Shown piece by piece: positions 47,394-56,626 of a DNA stretch of 64,000 nt. The translations under genes and the position numbers were made by a program. The DNA comes from JAXDMU01 sp963762435 (GTDB lineage: Bacteria; Pseudomonadota; Alphaproteobacteria; ATCC43930; CGMCC-115725): contig CAVXLN010000005.1 in the NCBI GenBank assembly GCA_963762435.1, positions 1-64,000 on the forward strand, given 5' to 3'. The notes below the pieces were generated by a model, which saw nothing but the letters and a program-made list of their open reading frames with translations, had not been told where the DNA came from and ran no database searches. The stretch's first letter is position 1. Each line of letters starts with the position of its first letter.

Positions 47394-48380
47394 ATGCGCA
47401 GGGTGTTCCGATTCATCGGGCTGGCATGGCTGATCGCCTGGACGATGCCAGCCCTCGCCGAGCAGCATCTGGTGCTCTACTCGGCCAATGACGACACCGT
47501 GAACACGATGGTCGCCAACGCCTTCACGGCGGCAAGCGGCATCAAGGTCGATGTCGTGTCGGCCGGCTCGGGCGTGCTCTATCGGCGGCTTGCCTCGGAG
47601 AAGGCCAATCCGCAGGCCGATGTCATCTGGGGCACCAGTGCGGCACTGCTCACCCAGAACAAGGCGCTGTTCCAGCCCTATGCGGCCAAGGAGAAGGAGG
47701 CCGTGCCGGCTTCCTATCGCGATCCTGGCGATCTCTGGCTCGGCACCAACCTCCAGGTCGTCACGCTCAGCCAGAACACCAATGCCGTGCCGTCAGGCCA
47801 AGGGCCGAAAAGCTGGGACGATCTCGTGGATCCCAAATGGCACGGCAGGATCGCCTTCACCGATCCCGGCAATTCGGGCTCGGCCTATGTGACCGCGACC
47901 TTCCTCATCTCGCTTTGGGGCGAGAATGACGCGGCCTGGACCAAGCTTGGCAAGCTTCTCGCCAACGCCAAGGTGCTGAACCGTTCGACGCTCGTCTTCG
48001 ACGGCAATGGCAGCGGCGAGTATCCGCTCGGCATCTCGCTCGAATATGCCGGCAATCTGTGGGCGCATAATGGGGCGCCGCTCGAGGTGATCTATCCTGC
48101 GGACGGGACGGTGGTGGTGCCGGAAGGCATCGCGATCGTTGCCGGCGGCCCCGACGCGGAGGCTGCCCGTGCCTTCGTCGATTTCGTCAACAGCAAGGCG
48201 CTCCAGGCGCAGCTGCTGCAGGCGACGTTCCGGCGTCCGGCGCGCCAGGATGTCGATCTCGGCCCACACATGCCGGCTCTGGCCGCGATCAAGGTGCTGC
48301 CGTACGACGATGCGAAATGGGATGCGGCCCGGCACGACACGCTCGATCGCTTGAAGACGCTCATCCAGGACACGCGCTGA
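47394..48380 (+). CDS. ABC importer periplasmic solute-binding protein (FbpA/PhnS-like)
   Basis: 328 residues with a signal peptide (FIGLAWLIAWTMPALAEQ). Type II binding protein of the iron/aminoethylphosphonate group: HLVLYSANDDTVNTMVANAF, ASGIKVDVVSAGSGVLYRRL, NPQADVIWGTSAALL, KSWDDLVDPKWHGRIAFTDP, GNGSGEYPLGISLEYAGN. The neighbouring-Tyr pair that binds Fe(III) in FbpA is absent, so an organic ligand is more likely. It lies 15 bases after the aminotransferase gene and 9 before the ATPase gene, consistent with an importer for the substrate of this operon. Confidence 0.9.
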   Translation: MRRVFRFIGLAWLIAWTMPALAEQHLVLYSANDDTVNTMVANAFTAASGIKVDVVSAGSGVLYRRLASEKANPQADVIWGTSAALLTQNKALFQPYAAKEKEAVPASYRDPGDLWLGTNLQVVTLSQNTNAVPSGQGPKSWDDLVDPKWHGRIAFTDPGNSGSAYVTATFLISLWGENDAAWTKLGKLLANAKVLNRSTLVFDGNGSGEYPLGISLEYAGNLWAHNGAPLEVIYPADGTVVVPEGIAIVAGGPDAEAARAFVDFVNSKALQAQLLQATFRRPARQDVDLGPHMPALAAIKVLPYDDAKWDAARHDTLDRLKTLIQDTR

Positions 48381-48389
48381 CGCGTCGCC

Positions 48390-49454
48390 ATGACCTCGAT
48401 CCGGCTGGACGGGCTGACCAGGACCTTCGGCGAGGTCAGGGCAGTCGACGACATCTCGCTGACGGTTGCCGATGGCGAGCTCTTCACGCTGCTCGGCCCC
48501 TCGGGCTGCGGCAAGACCACGCTTTTACGCATGATCGCCGGCTTCTCGGAAATCGAGAGCGGCAGCATCTGGTTCGATGATAAGCGGATCGACCGGCTGC
48601 CGGCGCATCGGCGCAATATCGGCATGGTGTTCCAGAACTACGCGATCTTCCCGAACCTGACGGTAGCGCAGAACGTCGCCTATGGCTTGCGGGCGCGGAA
48701 GATCGAGCGGCGCGAGATCGAGCGCCGCGTGGCCCGGGCGCTCGAGATGGTGCAGCTCGGCGGCCATCATGCGCGCCGACCGCACGAGATGTCGGGCGGC
48801 CAGCTGCAGCGCGTAGCGATCGCGCGCAGCCTGGTCATCGAGCCGGCCGTGCTGCTGTTCGACGAGCCCTTGTCCAATCTCGACGCCCAGCTGCGCACCC
48901 ATATGCGGGTCGAGATTCGGCAGCTGCAGAAATCGCTGGGGTTGACCGCGATCTATGTGACACACGACCAGGAAGAGGCGCTTGCCATCTCGGACCGCAT
49001 CGCCGTGCTCCGCGGCGGCAAGATCGAGCAGATGGGCCCACCGGAGGCGATCTATCGCACGCCGGCGACCGCTTTCGTGGGCTCCTTCATGGGTGCCACC
49101 AACATGCTGGCGGGTGTCGTCGGTGCCGTCGACGGGGCTTTCACCACGATCCGCGCTGGTGGGGCCGATTGGCGTGTAGAGGGCTGCGCCGGGTCCGCCG
49201 GCGACCGCGTCCTGCTGTCGATCCGGCCCGAGACTCTGCGGCTCCTGGCCGGCGACGAGGCGGGCGCGAGGGTCGCGGTACGGCTCACGCTGCGAGAGTT
49301 CCTAGGCCCCATCCAGCGTCTCCACGCAACGCTGCCGGACGGTACCATGATCCGCATCGCCGCACTGGGCGGGCAGATGCTGCCGCCGGCAGCAGACGGC
49401 ATGCTGGCGCTCGGCTATGATCCGGCCCAGATCATCGCCTTCCCGGCACCGTGA
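48390..49454 (+). CDS. ABC importer ATPase (PotA/FbpC-like)
   Basis: 354 residues. Walker A LLGPSGCGKTTLLRMIAGF, Q-loop GMVFQNYAIFPNLTVAQNV, signature MSGGQLQRVAIARSL, Walker B AVLLFDEPLSNLDAQLR, H-loop IYVTHDQEEALAISDRIAVL. From about residue 235 a TOBE-type ligand or regulatory domain follows (FVGSFMGATNMLAGVV, LLSIRPETLRLLAGDEAGA). Energises the importer with the binding protein and the double permease. Its TGA overlaps the permease start. Confidence 0.94.
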   Translation: MTSIRLDGLTRTFGEVRAVDDISLTVADGELFTLLGPSGCGKTTLLRMIAGFSEIESGSIWFDDKRIDRLPAHRRNIGMVFQNYAIFPNLTVAQNVAYGLRARKIERREIERRVARALEMVQLGGHHARRPHEMSGGQLQRVAIARSLVIEPAVLLFDEPLSNLDAQLRTHMRVEIRQLQKSLGLTAIYVTHDQEEALAISDRIAVLRGGKIEQMGPPEAIYRTPATAFVGSFMGATNMLAGVVGAVDGAFTTIRAGGADWRVEGCAGSAGDRVLLSIRPETLRLLAGDEAGARVAVRLTLREFLGPIQRLHATLPDGTMIRIAALGGQMLPPAADGMLALGYDPAQIIAFPAP

Positions 49455-51097
49455 TGGGCATCTCGGCTTTCCGCACCGGCATCAGCCTGGCGGCCCTCGC
49501 TTTCCTGGCGCTGTTCCTGATCTATCCACTGTTGGCCGTGCTGGGCGCCAGCCTCGGCGATCCGGCGGCCGGCGCCGTCACGCTGGCGCCCTATCTCAAG
49601 CTTCTGGCCAGCCGCTACTATCTCAACAGCCTGGGCAACAGCCTGTTCGCGGGCCTGTTCTCGATGCTGGCAGCCACGGCGATCGGCGTGCCGCTCGCCT
49701 TCTGCCTGGCGCGCATCGACATCCCCGGCAAGACGGTGCTGGTGACGCTCGCTTCGCTGCCGCTCGTGCTGCCTTCCTTCGTCAGCGCCTATGCGCTGGT
49801 GCTGCTGTTCGGCCATGCCGGTGTCGTCACGCTGGCGCTGCGCGCGATCGGCCTGCCGATTGGCGACATCTACGGCACGGCCGGCATCGTCATCGTGTTC
49901 GCGCTGACCCTCTATCCCTATGTGTTGATGCCGACCATCGCCGGGTTCCGGGCGATCGACATCTCGGTCGAGGAGGCCGCGTGCAATCTCGGCGCCTCGC
50001 GCTGGCGCGTGTTCCGGACCGTCCTGCTGCCGATCGTGGTGCCGTCGGTGCTGGCTGGCGCGCTACTGGTCTTCATCGAGACGCTAGAGAATTTCGGCGT
50101 GCCGTCGGTGCTGGCCGAGGATCGGCCATTCCTCTCGATCGACATCTTCAAGCTCTTCGCCGGCGAATCGGATTCCAACCCCGCTGCCGCGGGTGCTCTC
50201 AGCATGCTGCTGGTCGGCATCAGCCTCGGCATCCTGCTGCTGCAGCGCCATTATCTGGCACGCCGCCGGTTCGCGACCGGCGCCCGCGGCACCCCGCCGA
50301 GCGTGGCGCTCTCGCCCTTATGGCGGCGGGTTGCCGCGGCGTTCAGCTGGGGCATCGTCCTGCTCTCTCTGCTGCCCTTCGGCGCCGTTCTGCTGATCTC
50401 GTTCCTGCAATTCCGCGGGCCGGTGCTCAGCTGGCAGCTGGGATTGGCGAATTACGCGGCACTCCTCGGCGGTTCCTACGCGCCGCTCTACAGCACTCTC
50501 ATCCTCGCAACCGCGGCAGCCCTCATCGCGACGCTCTTCGGCGCACCCATCGGCTATGTGCTGGTCCGTCATCGCAGCCGGCTCTCGACCGTGCTCGAGC
50601 TCGTTTCGACCGTGCCCTTCGCGGTCTCCGGTACGGTTCTCGGCGTCGGCCTGGTCATCGCCTTCAACAGCGGCCCCTTGGTGTTGACCGGCGGCTCGCT
50701 GATCCTCGTCTTGGCATATGTCGTGCGCAAGCTGCCTTTCAGCATCCGCTCGGCCAGCGCCATCACCCATCAGATCGATCCCAGCCTCGAAGAGGCCTCG
50801 ATCAATCTCGGCGTCTCGCCGCTCAAGACCTTCGCCACCCTCACCGTGCCGATGATGGCGGGCGGCTTGACCGGCGGCATGGTGCTGGTCTGGGTGACGG
50901 TGGCGGGCGAGCTGAGCTCGACCATCGTGCTCTACAGCAGCCGCTGGGCGACCATGACCGTGCGGATGTTCCAGGCGCTCGAAGGCACGGCACCAGGTCA
51001 GGCCGCCGCCGCGGCCGCCCTTCTCATCCTTTTCACCGGCTTGCCGCTGCTGCTCGTCTATCGCTTGCTCGGTCGCGAGGACGGCTCGATGCTGTGA
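49454..51097 (+). CDS. ABC importer permease, two fused membrane domains (FbpB-like)
   Basis: About 547 residues with twelve hydrophobic segments in two halves. Each half holds the EAA loop that contacts the ATPase: EEAACNLGASRWRVFRTVLL and EEASINLGVSPLKTFATLTV. The fused double permease replaces a heterodimer, as usual for FbpB and AEP-type systems. Start is ATG 49454 or the overlapping GTG 49451. Separated from the aldolase-like gene by 20 bases. Confidence 0.92.
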   Translation: MGISAFRTGISLAALAFLALFLIYPLLAVLGASLGDPAAGAVTLAPYLKLLASRYYLNSLGNSLFAGLFSMLAATAIGVPLAFCLARIDIPGKTVLVTLASLPLVLPSFVSAYALVLLFGHAGVVTLALRAIGLPIGDIYGTAGIVIVFALTLYPYVLMPTIAGFRAIDISVEEAACNLGASRWRVFRTVLLPIVVPSVLAGALLVFIETLENFGVPSVLAEDRPFLSIDIFKLFAGESDSNPAAAGALSMLLVGISLGILLLQRHYLARRRFATGARGTPPSVALSPLWRRVAAAFSWGIVLLSLLPFGAVLLISFLQFRGPVLSWQLGLANYAALLGGSYAPLYSTLILATAAALIATLFGAPIGYVLVRHRSRLSTVLELVSTVPFAVSGTVLGVGLVIAFNSGPLVLTGGSLILVLAYVVRKLPFSIRSASAITHQIDPSLEEASINLGVSPLKTFATLTVPMMAGGLTGGMVLVWVTVAGELSSTIVLYSSRWATMTVRMFQALEGTAPGQAAAAAALLILFTGLPLLLVYRLLGREDGSML

Positions 51098-51117
51098 CAG
51101 CCGGAACGGGGGACCGA

Positions 51118-52143
51118 ATGACGATCAGCTTCAGAAGCGACAACGTCGCCACCGCGGCGCCCGAGATCCTGAAGGCGTTGGAAGCGGCCAATCACGGCCC
51201 CGCCGCCTCCTATGGCGAGGATGAGTGGAGTGCGGCGCTCAACGACGCCTTTTCGGCGCTGTTCGAAATGCGCGTCACCGTTTTCCCGGTCGCGACCGGC
51301 ACGGCCGCCAATGCGCTGTCGCTGGCCGCCTGCGTCGAGCCTTATGGTGCCATCTATTGTCATGAGCAGGCGCATATCCACACGTCCGAGGGCGGCGCCA
51401 CCGAGGCCTTCACCGGCGGGGCGAAGCTTCTGCCGCTGCCCGGCGCCGATTTCCGCCTCGCGGCCGAGAGCCTCGAACGGGCGCTCGCCCGCGCCGAACG
51501 CGGGGTGCGCAACAAGCCGCAGCCGCAAGCGCTATCGATCACTCAGGCGAGCGAGCATGGCACGATCTATCGGCTCGATGAGATCGCGGAGTTGGGGGCG
51601 CTCGCCCGGTCCGCCGGCCTCAAATTCCATGTGGACGGGGCGCGCTTCGCCAATGCGCTGGCCAAGCTCGGCGCCAGCCCGGCGGAGATGAGCTGGCGGT
51701 CCGGCGTCGATATCCTATCCTTCGGTGCCACCAAGAACGGCGGCATGAGCACCGAGGCGATCGTCGTGTTCGATCCGTCGCTTGTCGAGCCGCTCTCCTA
51801 CCGGCTGCGGCGTGCCGGGCAGACTTGGTCGAAGATGCGGTTCGCGGCGGCTCAGTTGATCGCCTATGTCGAGGACGGGCTTTATCGGCGGCTGGCCGGG
51901 CGCGCCAATGCATTGGCATCCCGTCTCGCCGAGGCGATTTCGGGCTTGCCGGGCGTGTCGCTCATGGCGCCGGTCGAGGCGAATCTCGTCTTCGCGACCA
52001 TGCCGCCTGCCATGATCGCGGCCCTTACCGCCGCCGGCGTCAAGATCGGGTTGCGCGGCGACAATGTCGTTCGGCTTGTCACCCGCTTCGATGGCAGCGA
52101 GGCCGACATCGATCAGCTGATTGCGATCGCTCGCGGCATCTGA
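51118..52143 (+). CDS. Threonine-aldolase-like PLP enzyme
   Basis: 341 residues, fold type I PLP enzyme of the low-specificity threonine aldolase family: ISFRSDNVATAAPEILKALE, YGEDEWSAALNDAFSALFE, VFPVATGTAANALSLAACVE, YCHEQAHIHTSEGGATEAFT, LKFHVDGARFANALAKLG with the PLP Asp, and the Schiff-base Lys in DILSFGATKNGGMSTEAIV. Would split a beta-hydroxy-alpha-amino acid into glycine and an aldehyde, or act on a related compound. Last gene of the run that starts with the LeuC-like gene; a role in the same catabolic route is inferred from position. Confidence 0.9.
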   Translation: MTISFRSDNVATAAPEILKALEAANHGPAASYGEDEWSAALNDAFSALFEMRVTVFPVATGTAANALSLAACVEPYGAIYCHEQAHIHTSEGGATEAFTGGAKLLPLPGADFRLAAESLERALARAERGVRNKPQPQALSITQASEHGTIYRLDEIAELGALARSAGLKFHVDGARFANALAKLGASPAEMSWRSGVDILSFGATKNGGMSTEAIVVFDPSLVEPLSYRLRRAGQTWSKMRFAAAQLIAYVEDGLYRRLAGRANALASRLAEAISGLPGVSLMAPVEANLVFATMPPAMIAALTAAGVKIGLRGDNVVRLVTRFDGSEADIDQLIAIARGI

Positions 52144-52345
52144 GCGGCCGATCACCCCACCCCAGCTTCCTGCATCCAAGGCGCGGATCCCGCTTTAGCT
52201 TATTCGCTCAGGCGGGGCATCCAAATTACGATTTCCGACGTAAAGCTCACGAAGATCGCCAAGTCGGCACAACGCTTGCTTGCGAATTTTTGTCTTAACG
52301 CTCTTTGCGCGGAAATATCCGGGCGATTGGATCGGTATTGAACGT

Positions 52346-52918
52346 ATGGCTCAAACCTTCCCAAAAATGCTGCTCGATCCGCTGAGCAGCCCGGATTGCG
52401 CTCCGTTGCGCGAAACGCTCTTGCCGTCTGCACTGCGGGCGTTTTCGGAGCAGGGTTTCGATGCCGTCGATCTTGCTGCGATTGCCGCGCAAGCAGGTGC
52501 GTCCGAGGCCTTTATCCTGGAGTGTTTCGGAACGAAAGAAGAGCTGTTTGCCGCCGCTATCGACAAGGCTCTTGCCACAGTGTCGGCGTCGCTGGGGGGT
52601 GGCATTCCCCATCGGCATGAGCCGACCGAGGGTACCACCGCCATGTGGCCTGCCGATCTCCTGATGCTGATCTTGCGCTCGGCCCGGGATTCCCGCATCG
52701 CCGGGATTCTGCGTGAGCATGTCGAGCGTCATGTGCACGGGCCGCTCGCGGCGGCTCTGATCGGGCCGGACAGCGACCAGCGGGCGGCACTCTATATCGC
52801 GCTCCTGACCGGCGTTCAGCTCATGCAAGGGATTCTGGCCGGTTCTGGGCGCTCTCAGGACGGCCTGCGTCTGCCGGCCGATCGGATGGCAGCGCTCCTG
52901 CAAACGCTGCTCGAATAG
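52346..52918 (+). CDS. TetR-family transcriptional regulator
   Basis: 190 residues from ATG 52346 (MAQTFPKMLLDPLSS). N-terminal helix-turn-helix ALRAFSEQGFDAVDLAAIAA, QAGASEAFILECFGTKEELF, with the usual FGTKEEL closing phrase. The C-terminal ligand-binding region has WPADLLMLILRSARDSRIAG and LTGVQLMQGILAGSG. It stands 202 bases after the aldolase-like gene. It might control that operon or the TonB receptor; sequence alone cannot decide. Confidence 0.88.
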   Translation: MAQTFPKMLLDPLSSPDCAPLRETLLPSALRAFSEQGFDAVDLAAIAAQAGASEAFILECFGTKEELFAAAIDKALATVSASLGGGIPHRHEPTEGTTAMWPADLLMLILRSARDSRIAGILREHVERHVHGPLAAALIGPDSDQRAALYIALLTGVQLMQGILAGSGRSQDGLRLPADRMAALLQTLLE

Positions 52919-52967
52919 TCATCCCGGCATGCAAGCGATGCTTTCCGGTTGAACTCGTTTATCCCAG

Positions 52968-52987
52968 TTGTATACATATGTAGACAA
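52968..52987. promoter_or_regulatory. 20-bp palindromic operator candidate
   Basis: TTGTATACATATGTAGACAA is a near-perfect inverted repeat centred on CATATG, with a single mismatched pair in 10 positions per arm. The half-site TTGTNTAC resembles operators of GntR/FCD-type regulators. It lies 67 bases ahead of the small XRE regulator gene and 49 bases after the TetR gene stop. Confidence 0.55.
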
Positions 52988-53053
52988 GGGTTTTGGGGCG
53001 CCCTTCGTCAACGATCGATGCACGCAACCCTTTTCTGAGCGGTACCCAGTGTC

Positions 53054-53284
53054 ATGGCTGATCAACGTCTGAAAGTGCGGATCAAGGAGTATCGCCTAGC
53101 GGCCGGGCTTACCCAGGTCGAGCTGGCCAGGCGGATCGGAGTTTCCCGCAAGACCGTGAACACGGTCGAGAATGCGGTCTTCGTCCCATCGACGCGCGTG
53201 GCGCTGCAGCTCGCGCGTGCTCTCAATTCGACGGTAGAGGATTTGTTCGCCCTCACCGAGCAGGAGGCGCACCCGGCTGGCTAG
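53054..53284 (+). CDS. Small XRE-type helix-turn-helix regulator
   Basis: 76 residues, almost entirely a Cro/CI helix-turn-helix: LKVRIKEYRLAAGLTQVELA, RRIGVSRKTVNTVENAVFVP, LQLARALNSTVEDLFALTEQ. The form matches the YozG-like solitary regulators. No toxin gene or phage gene accompanies it. The 20-bp palindrome lies just upstream and could be its operator or that of another regulator. Confidence 0.85.
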   Translation: MADQRLKVRIKEYRLAAGLTQVELARRIGVSRKTVNTVENAVFVPSTRVALQLARALNSTVEDLFALTEQEAHPAG

Positions 53285-53635
53285 CCACCCCTTTAATAAT
53301 CTCGCTTATTTTCAACGTCGGCTGGTCCGGGCGAGCCCGGACCAGCCAATTCAGTGGCAAAAATGAAACGGCCCTGCAGCATCCGCGCAAACCGGCCGTC
53401 ACGAAGTTGTCAAACGTAGACTTCGACCAAATCCAAGTCTACAGACGTCGATATGGCTGCCTGCGTGCTCTCCATCGCGGTCGACCTCCGCCGATCCCGG
53501 AACTTTTCCCGGGGCGAGCAGAGGAGTTTTCGATCGTCGGAGTGCGGGCGGAAAGTAACGGCGAGGTTACCAGTCGAATCTTGATTAGAGCGCCGGAACT
53601 CGCAGGAACGGCGTGCTTGCGACAGGGGGTGGTTC
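53285..53635. terminator. 351-base gap with a strong hairpin, between the XRE gene and the TonB receptor gene
   Basis: Arms GGCTGGTCCGGGC (53320-53332) and GCCCGGACCAGCC (53335-53347) pair perfectly over 13 bases around a GA dinucleotide. No U-tract follows. It probably ends the XRE transcript. The remaining gap must hold the receptor promoter. A short open frame there (53407-53643) has no family features. Confidence 0.6.
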
Positions 53636-56626
53636 ATGAGTGAATTCAAGAAGGGGGCAGGGCCTTTGGCGCTTCCCGCTCGGCTCGCGGGTTCGGTTGC
53701 CGTTGTAGCTCTGATGCCATGGCTGGCCGTGGCGCCAGCGATGGCCCAGAGCGCACAAACGGCGCAGGCGGCCCCGCAGACCGAGACGATCGAAGTGACC
53801 GGCACGCGCATCAAGAATGCCGACGCCGCGAGCGCCAACCCGATCACCGTCGTCTCCAGTGACGACATTGCCAAGACCAGTGCGACCACGGTCGAAGAAG
53901 TGCTGAAGAAGCTGCCGGCGGTCGACTTCGCGGGTGGTGTCTCCTCGTCCCAGACCAATGGCGGCAACGGCGATTCCGTCGTTGGCCTGCGCAACCTCGG
54001 CGCCCAGCGCACCCTGGTGCTGATCGACGGTCTGCGCATGGTGTCGACCGACAACGATACCAGTGTCGCCAACGTCGACCTGAACAACATCCCGGTTCAG
54101 ATGATCGACCATATCGACGTGCTGCGCGACGGCGCCTCGTCGATTTATGGCGCGGATGCCATCGGCGGCGTCATCAACATCGTGTTGAAGAAGCATTTCA
54201 ACGGCATCGAGTTCGACGGCAATTTCGGCATCACCGACAAGAATGACGGGATGACCTACGGCGTGTCGTCGACGGTCGGCTCCGACTTCGATCGCGGCAA
54301 CATCATCATCAATGTCAGCCACGATCATGTCGACCCGATCTTCCAGCGCGACCGCGAGTTCTCGTCGAACCAGCAGGTTGATTCGGATTTCGCCTTCCCG
54401 GCGATCTCGTCGCGCGTGCCCGGCGTCGATGCCAAGATCGTCGTCAATGGCAACAACACGCGCTTCTATTTCGGCAATGACGGCCAGTTCTTCGCGACGA
54501 ACAACCCGCCGACCAACGTCAACTCGATCCTGCCGCCGGGCCTCTTGTTCGAGCCGAACGTCCTCGGCACGGAGCCGTTCTTCGACATCACGCAGCAGCA
54601 GCTGCTGCAGGGCGAGTTCGACCGCAACCAGATCAATTTCGCGGCTCATTACGACATCCTGCCGCATGTGACGGCGGTGGTGGATGCGTTCTACACCAAC
54701 CGGACCTCGCAGCAGCAGCTGAACCCCGAGCCGCTCGGCTTTAACGTGGCCACGACCAAGTTCCCGAATGGCCTGTTCGTGCCCGAGTTCCTCCAGAATG
54801 GCGGTGTGGTGATCCCGGGGAATATCCCCAACCTCGCCAACCCGACCAATCCCGGTAATATCGTGCTGCCGAACGGCGCGGTCATCGAGGGTTCCGACCC
54901 GCAGAACATCAGCACGTTCCTGACCCGCCGCTTCGAGGCCGGCGACCGTATCTTCACCCAGGATGTCGACACCTATCGCCTGCATTTCGCGCTGCAGGGC
55001 GAGATCCTCGACAAATTCGACTGGGAAACGGGCTATGTCTACGGCAAGTCGGATGTGACCTCGCGGACGTTCAACGAGGTCAATTTCGAGCATGCCGCCG
55101 AAGAGCTCGGCGAAGCGGCCTGTAATCCGATCGTGGCGAAGAATGCCGGCCTGACCGGCCCGGCCTCGGATCCGTGCTTGGCCAATTTCTTCGGCTTCAA
55201 CTCGCTGAGCCCGGCCCAGGCCAACTATCTGCTGTTCACGAACACGCGCACCAGCGATCTCGAGGAAGCCTATTACTACGGCAACATCACCGGCCCGATC
55301 TATCAGCTGCCGGCCGGCGCGCTCCAGGCCTCGATCGGCTTCGAGTATCGCAATGAAAGCGCGTTCAGCGATCCGGACTCGACCGAAGTGCAGGGCGATG
55401 CCAACTCGAACGCCTCGCCGACCTCGGGCTCCTACAATGTGGGATCGGCTTACATCGAGGTGAACGTGCCGGTCTTGAAGGACCTGCCCTTCGCCAAGTC
55501 GCTGACCCTCGATCTCTCGACCCGGTACGATTACTACTCCGACTTCGGCCGGGCGCTGACCTACAAGTTCGGCGTCGATTACGCGGTCACGGAAGATTTC
55601 CGCTTCCGCGGCTCGAACTCGACCGGCTTCCGGGCACCCCAGGCCGAGGAGCTGTTCGGCGGCTCGTTCCTGAACAATCCGGCTGGTACCGATCCTTGCG
55701 ACACCAGCGGTGGCAACACGCCGTCGGCGCAATGCGTGATCGATCTGACCAAGGCCGGCCTGACGCCGGCGCAGATCGCGACCTTCTCGGACAAGATCAA
55801 CCAGGTCCAGACCATTCAGGGTGGCAATCCAGCGCTGAAGCCGGAGCGGTCGCAGGAATGGACCTTCGGCGGCGTGATCACGCCGCGCTGGGTTCCGGGC
55901 CTGTCGGCGACGGTCGATTACTATAGCGTGCTGGTTCGTAACGCGATCGCCACGGCGAACGATCCGCTCGATGCCTGCGAAACCCCAGGCTCCTCGCCTT
56001 CGGGCCTTTCCAATCCCTGCGCCGGCATCGTCCGCGCCCAGGGCACCGGCATCCTCGTCTCGGTCGCCGATCCGCTCATCAACTTCGGTGCGGAGAACAC
56101 CGACGGTATCGATTTCGGGTTGAGCTACGCCTTCGGCACCGACAAGATCGGCCTGCCGCAGCTGGGCGGCCGGATCTCGATCGATGGCCAGGCGACATAC
56201 CTTCTGTCGGACAACTCGATCACCGGCGGTGTCGTGACCCAGCAGGCCGGTACCTACGATCTCGGCGGCGATAGTGCCGAGCCGCGCTGGAAGGCCCAGC
56301 TCGGCGCGACCTACAGCCAGGATAATTGGTCGACCACGCTGACCGAGCGTTACTATGGCGGTGTCAAGCCGGATTCGGCGGTGCAGGCTTCCGAATGCGG
56401 CCCCGAGATCGACATTTTCGGCTGCCACGCGGCGGGTCAATTCTTCACCGATGTGTCGGCGACCTACAATTACAAGAACATGACGGCCACGGTCGGCGTC
56501 GACAATTTGTTCGATCGCCAGCCGCCCTTCCTGGCGGGCGGCGTGTCGGTCTCGCAGACTGTTACCGGCGCCGGCTACGACACAGTCGGCCGGTTTATCT
56601 TCACGAAGCTCGCGATCAAGTTCTGA
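53636..56626 (+). CDS. TonB-dependent outer-membrane receptor
   Basis: 996 residues. Signal peptide ending APAMAQ (about residue 38), TonB-box-like ETIEVTGTRI, plug domain (ANPITVVSSDDIAKTSATTV, VVGLRNLGAQRTLVLIDGLR, IDHIDVLRDGASSIYGADAI, GGVINIVLKK), then a 22-strand barrel with aromatic girdle residues and the closing GYDTVGRFIFTKLAIKF with terminal Phe. The barrel contains paired Cys (DPCDTS, EACNPIV). It resembles receptors of the Caulobacter/Xanthomonas type for bulky organic ligands. The substrate is unknown; neighbours are regulators, with no siderophore genes. A Rho-independent terminator follows. Confidence 0.94.
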   Translation: MSEFKKGAGPLALPARLAGSVAVVALMPWLAVAPAMAQSAQTAQAAPQTETIEVTGTRIKNADAASANPITVVSSDDIAKTSATTVEEVLKKLPAVDFAGGVSSSQTNGGNGDSVVGLRNLGAQRTLVLIDGLRMVSTDNDTSVANVDLNNIPVQMIDHIDVLRDGASSIYGADAIGGVINIVLKKHFNGIEFDGNFGITDKNDGMTYGVSSTVGSDFDRGNIIINVSHDHVDPIFQRDREFSSNQQVDSDFAFPAISSRVPGVDAKIVVNGNNTRFYFGNDGQFFATNNPPTNVNSILPPGLLFEPNVLGTEPFFDITQQQLLQGEFDRNQINFAAHYDILPHVTAVVDAFYTNRTSQQQLNPEPLGFNVATTKFPNGLFVPEFLQNGGVVIPGNIPNLANPTNPGNIVLPNGAVIEGSDPQNISTFLTRRFEAGDRIFTQDVDTYRLHFALQGEILDKFDWETGYVYGKSDVTSRTFNEVNFEHAAEELGEAACNPIVAKNAGLTGPASDPCLANFFGFNSLSPAQANYLLFTNTRTSDLEEAYYYGNITGPIYQLPAGALQASIGFEYRNESAFSDPDSTEVQGDANSNASPTSGSYNVGSAYIEVNVPVLKDLPFAKSLTLDLSTRYDYYSDFGRALTYKFGVDYAVTEDFRFRGSNSTGFRAPQAEELFGGSFLNNPAGTDPCDTSGGNTPSAQCVIDLTKAGLTPAQIATFSDKINQVQTIQGGNPALKPERSQEWTFGGVITPRWVPGLSATVDYYSVLVRNAIATANDPLDACETPGSSPSGLSNPCAGIVRAQGTGILVSVADPLINFGAENTDGIDFGLSYAFGTDKIGLPQLGGRISIDGQATYLLSDNSITGGVVTQQAGTYDLGGDSAEPRWKAQLGATYSQDNWSTTLTERYYGGVKPDSAVQASECGPEIDIFGCHAAGQFFTDVSATYNYKNMTATVGVDNLFDRQPPFLAGGVSVSQTVTGAGYDTVGRFIFTKLAIKF

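Noticed and set aside
47394..51097. Ferric iron ABC importer (FbpABC)
   Set aside because: Family similarity is real, but the iron-binding Tyr pair is missing and the operon context is amino/organic-acid metabolism.
49417..52143. 908-codon plus-strand frame covering permease and aldolase
   Set aside because: Only the last 341 codons are real (the aldolase-like enzyme). The front part is an off-frame reading of the permease.
53407..53643. Short plus-strand frame before the TonB receptor
   Set aside because: No ribosome site, no family features, overlaps the receptor start; treated as leader sequence.
53585..56440. 951-codon open frame on the minus strand opposite the TonB receptor
   Set aside because: Its translation is low-complexity and has no family motifs; the plus strand encodes a complete receptor. 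Long antisense frames are a by-product of G/C-rich codon third positions.
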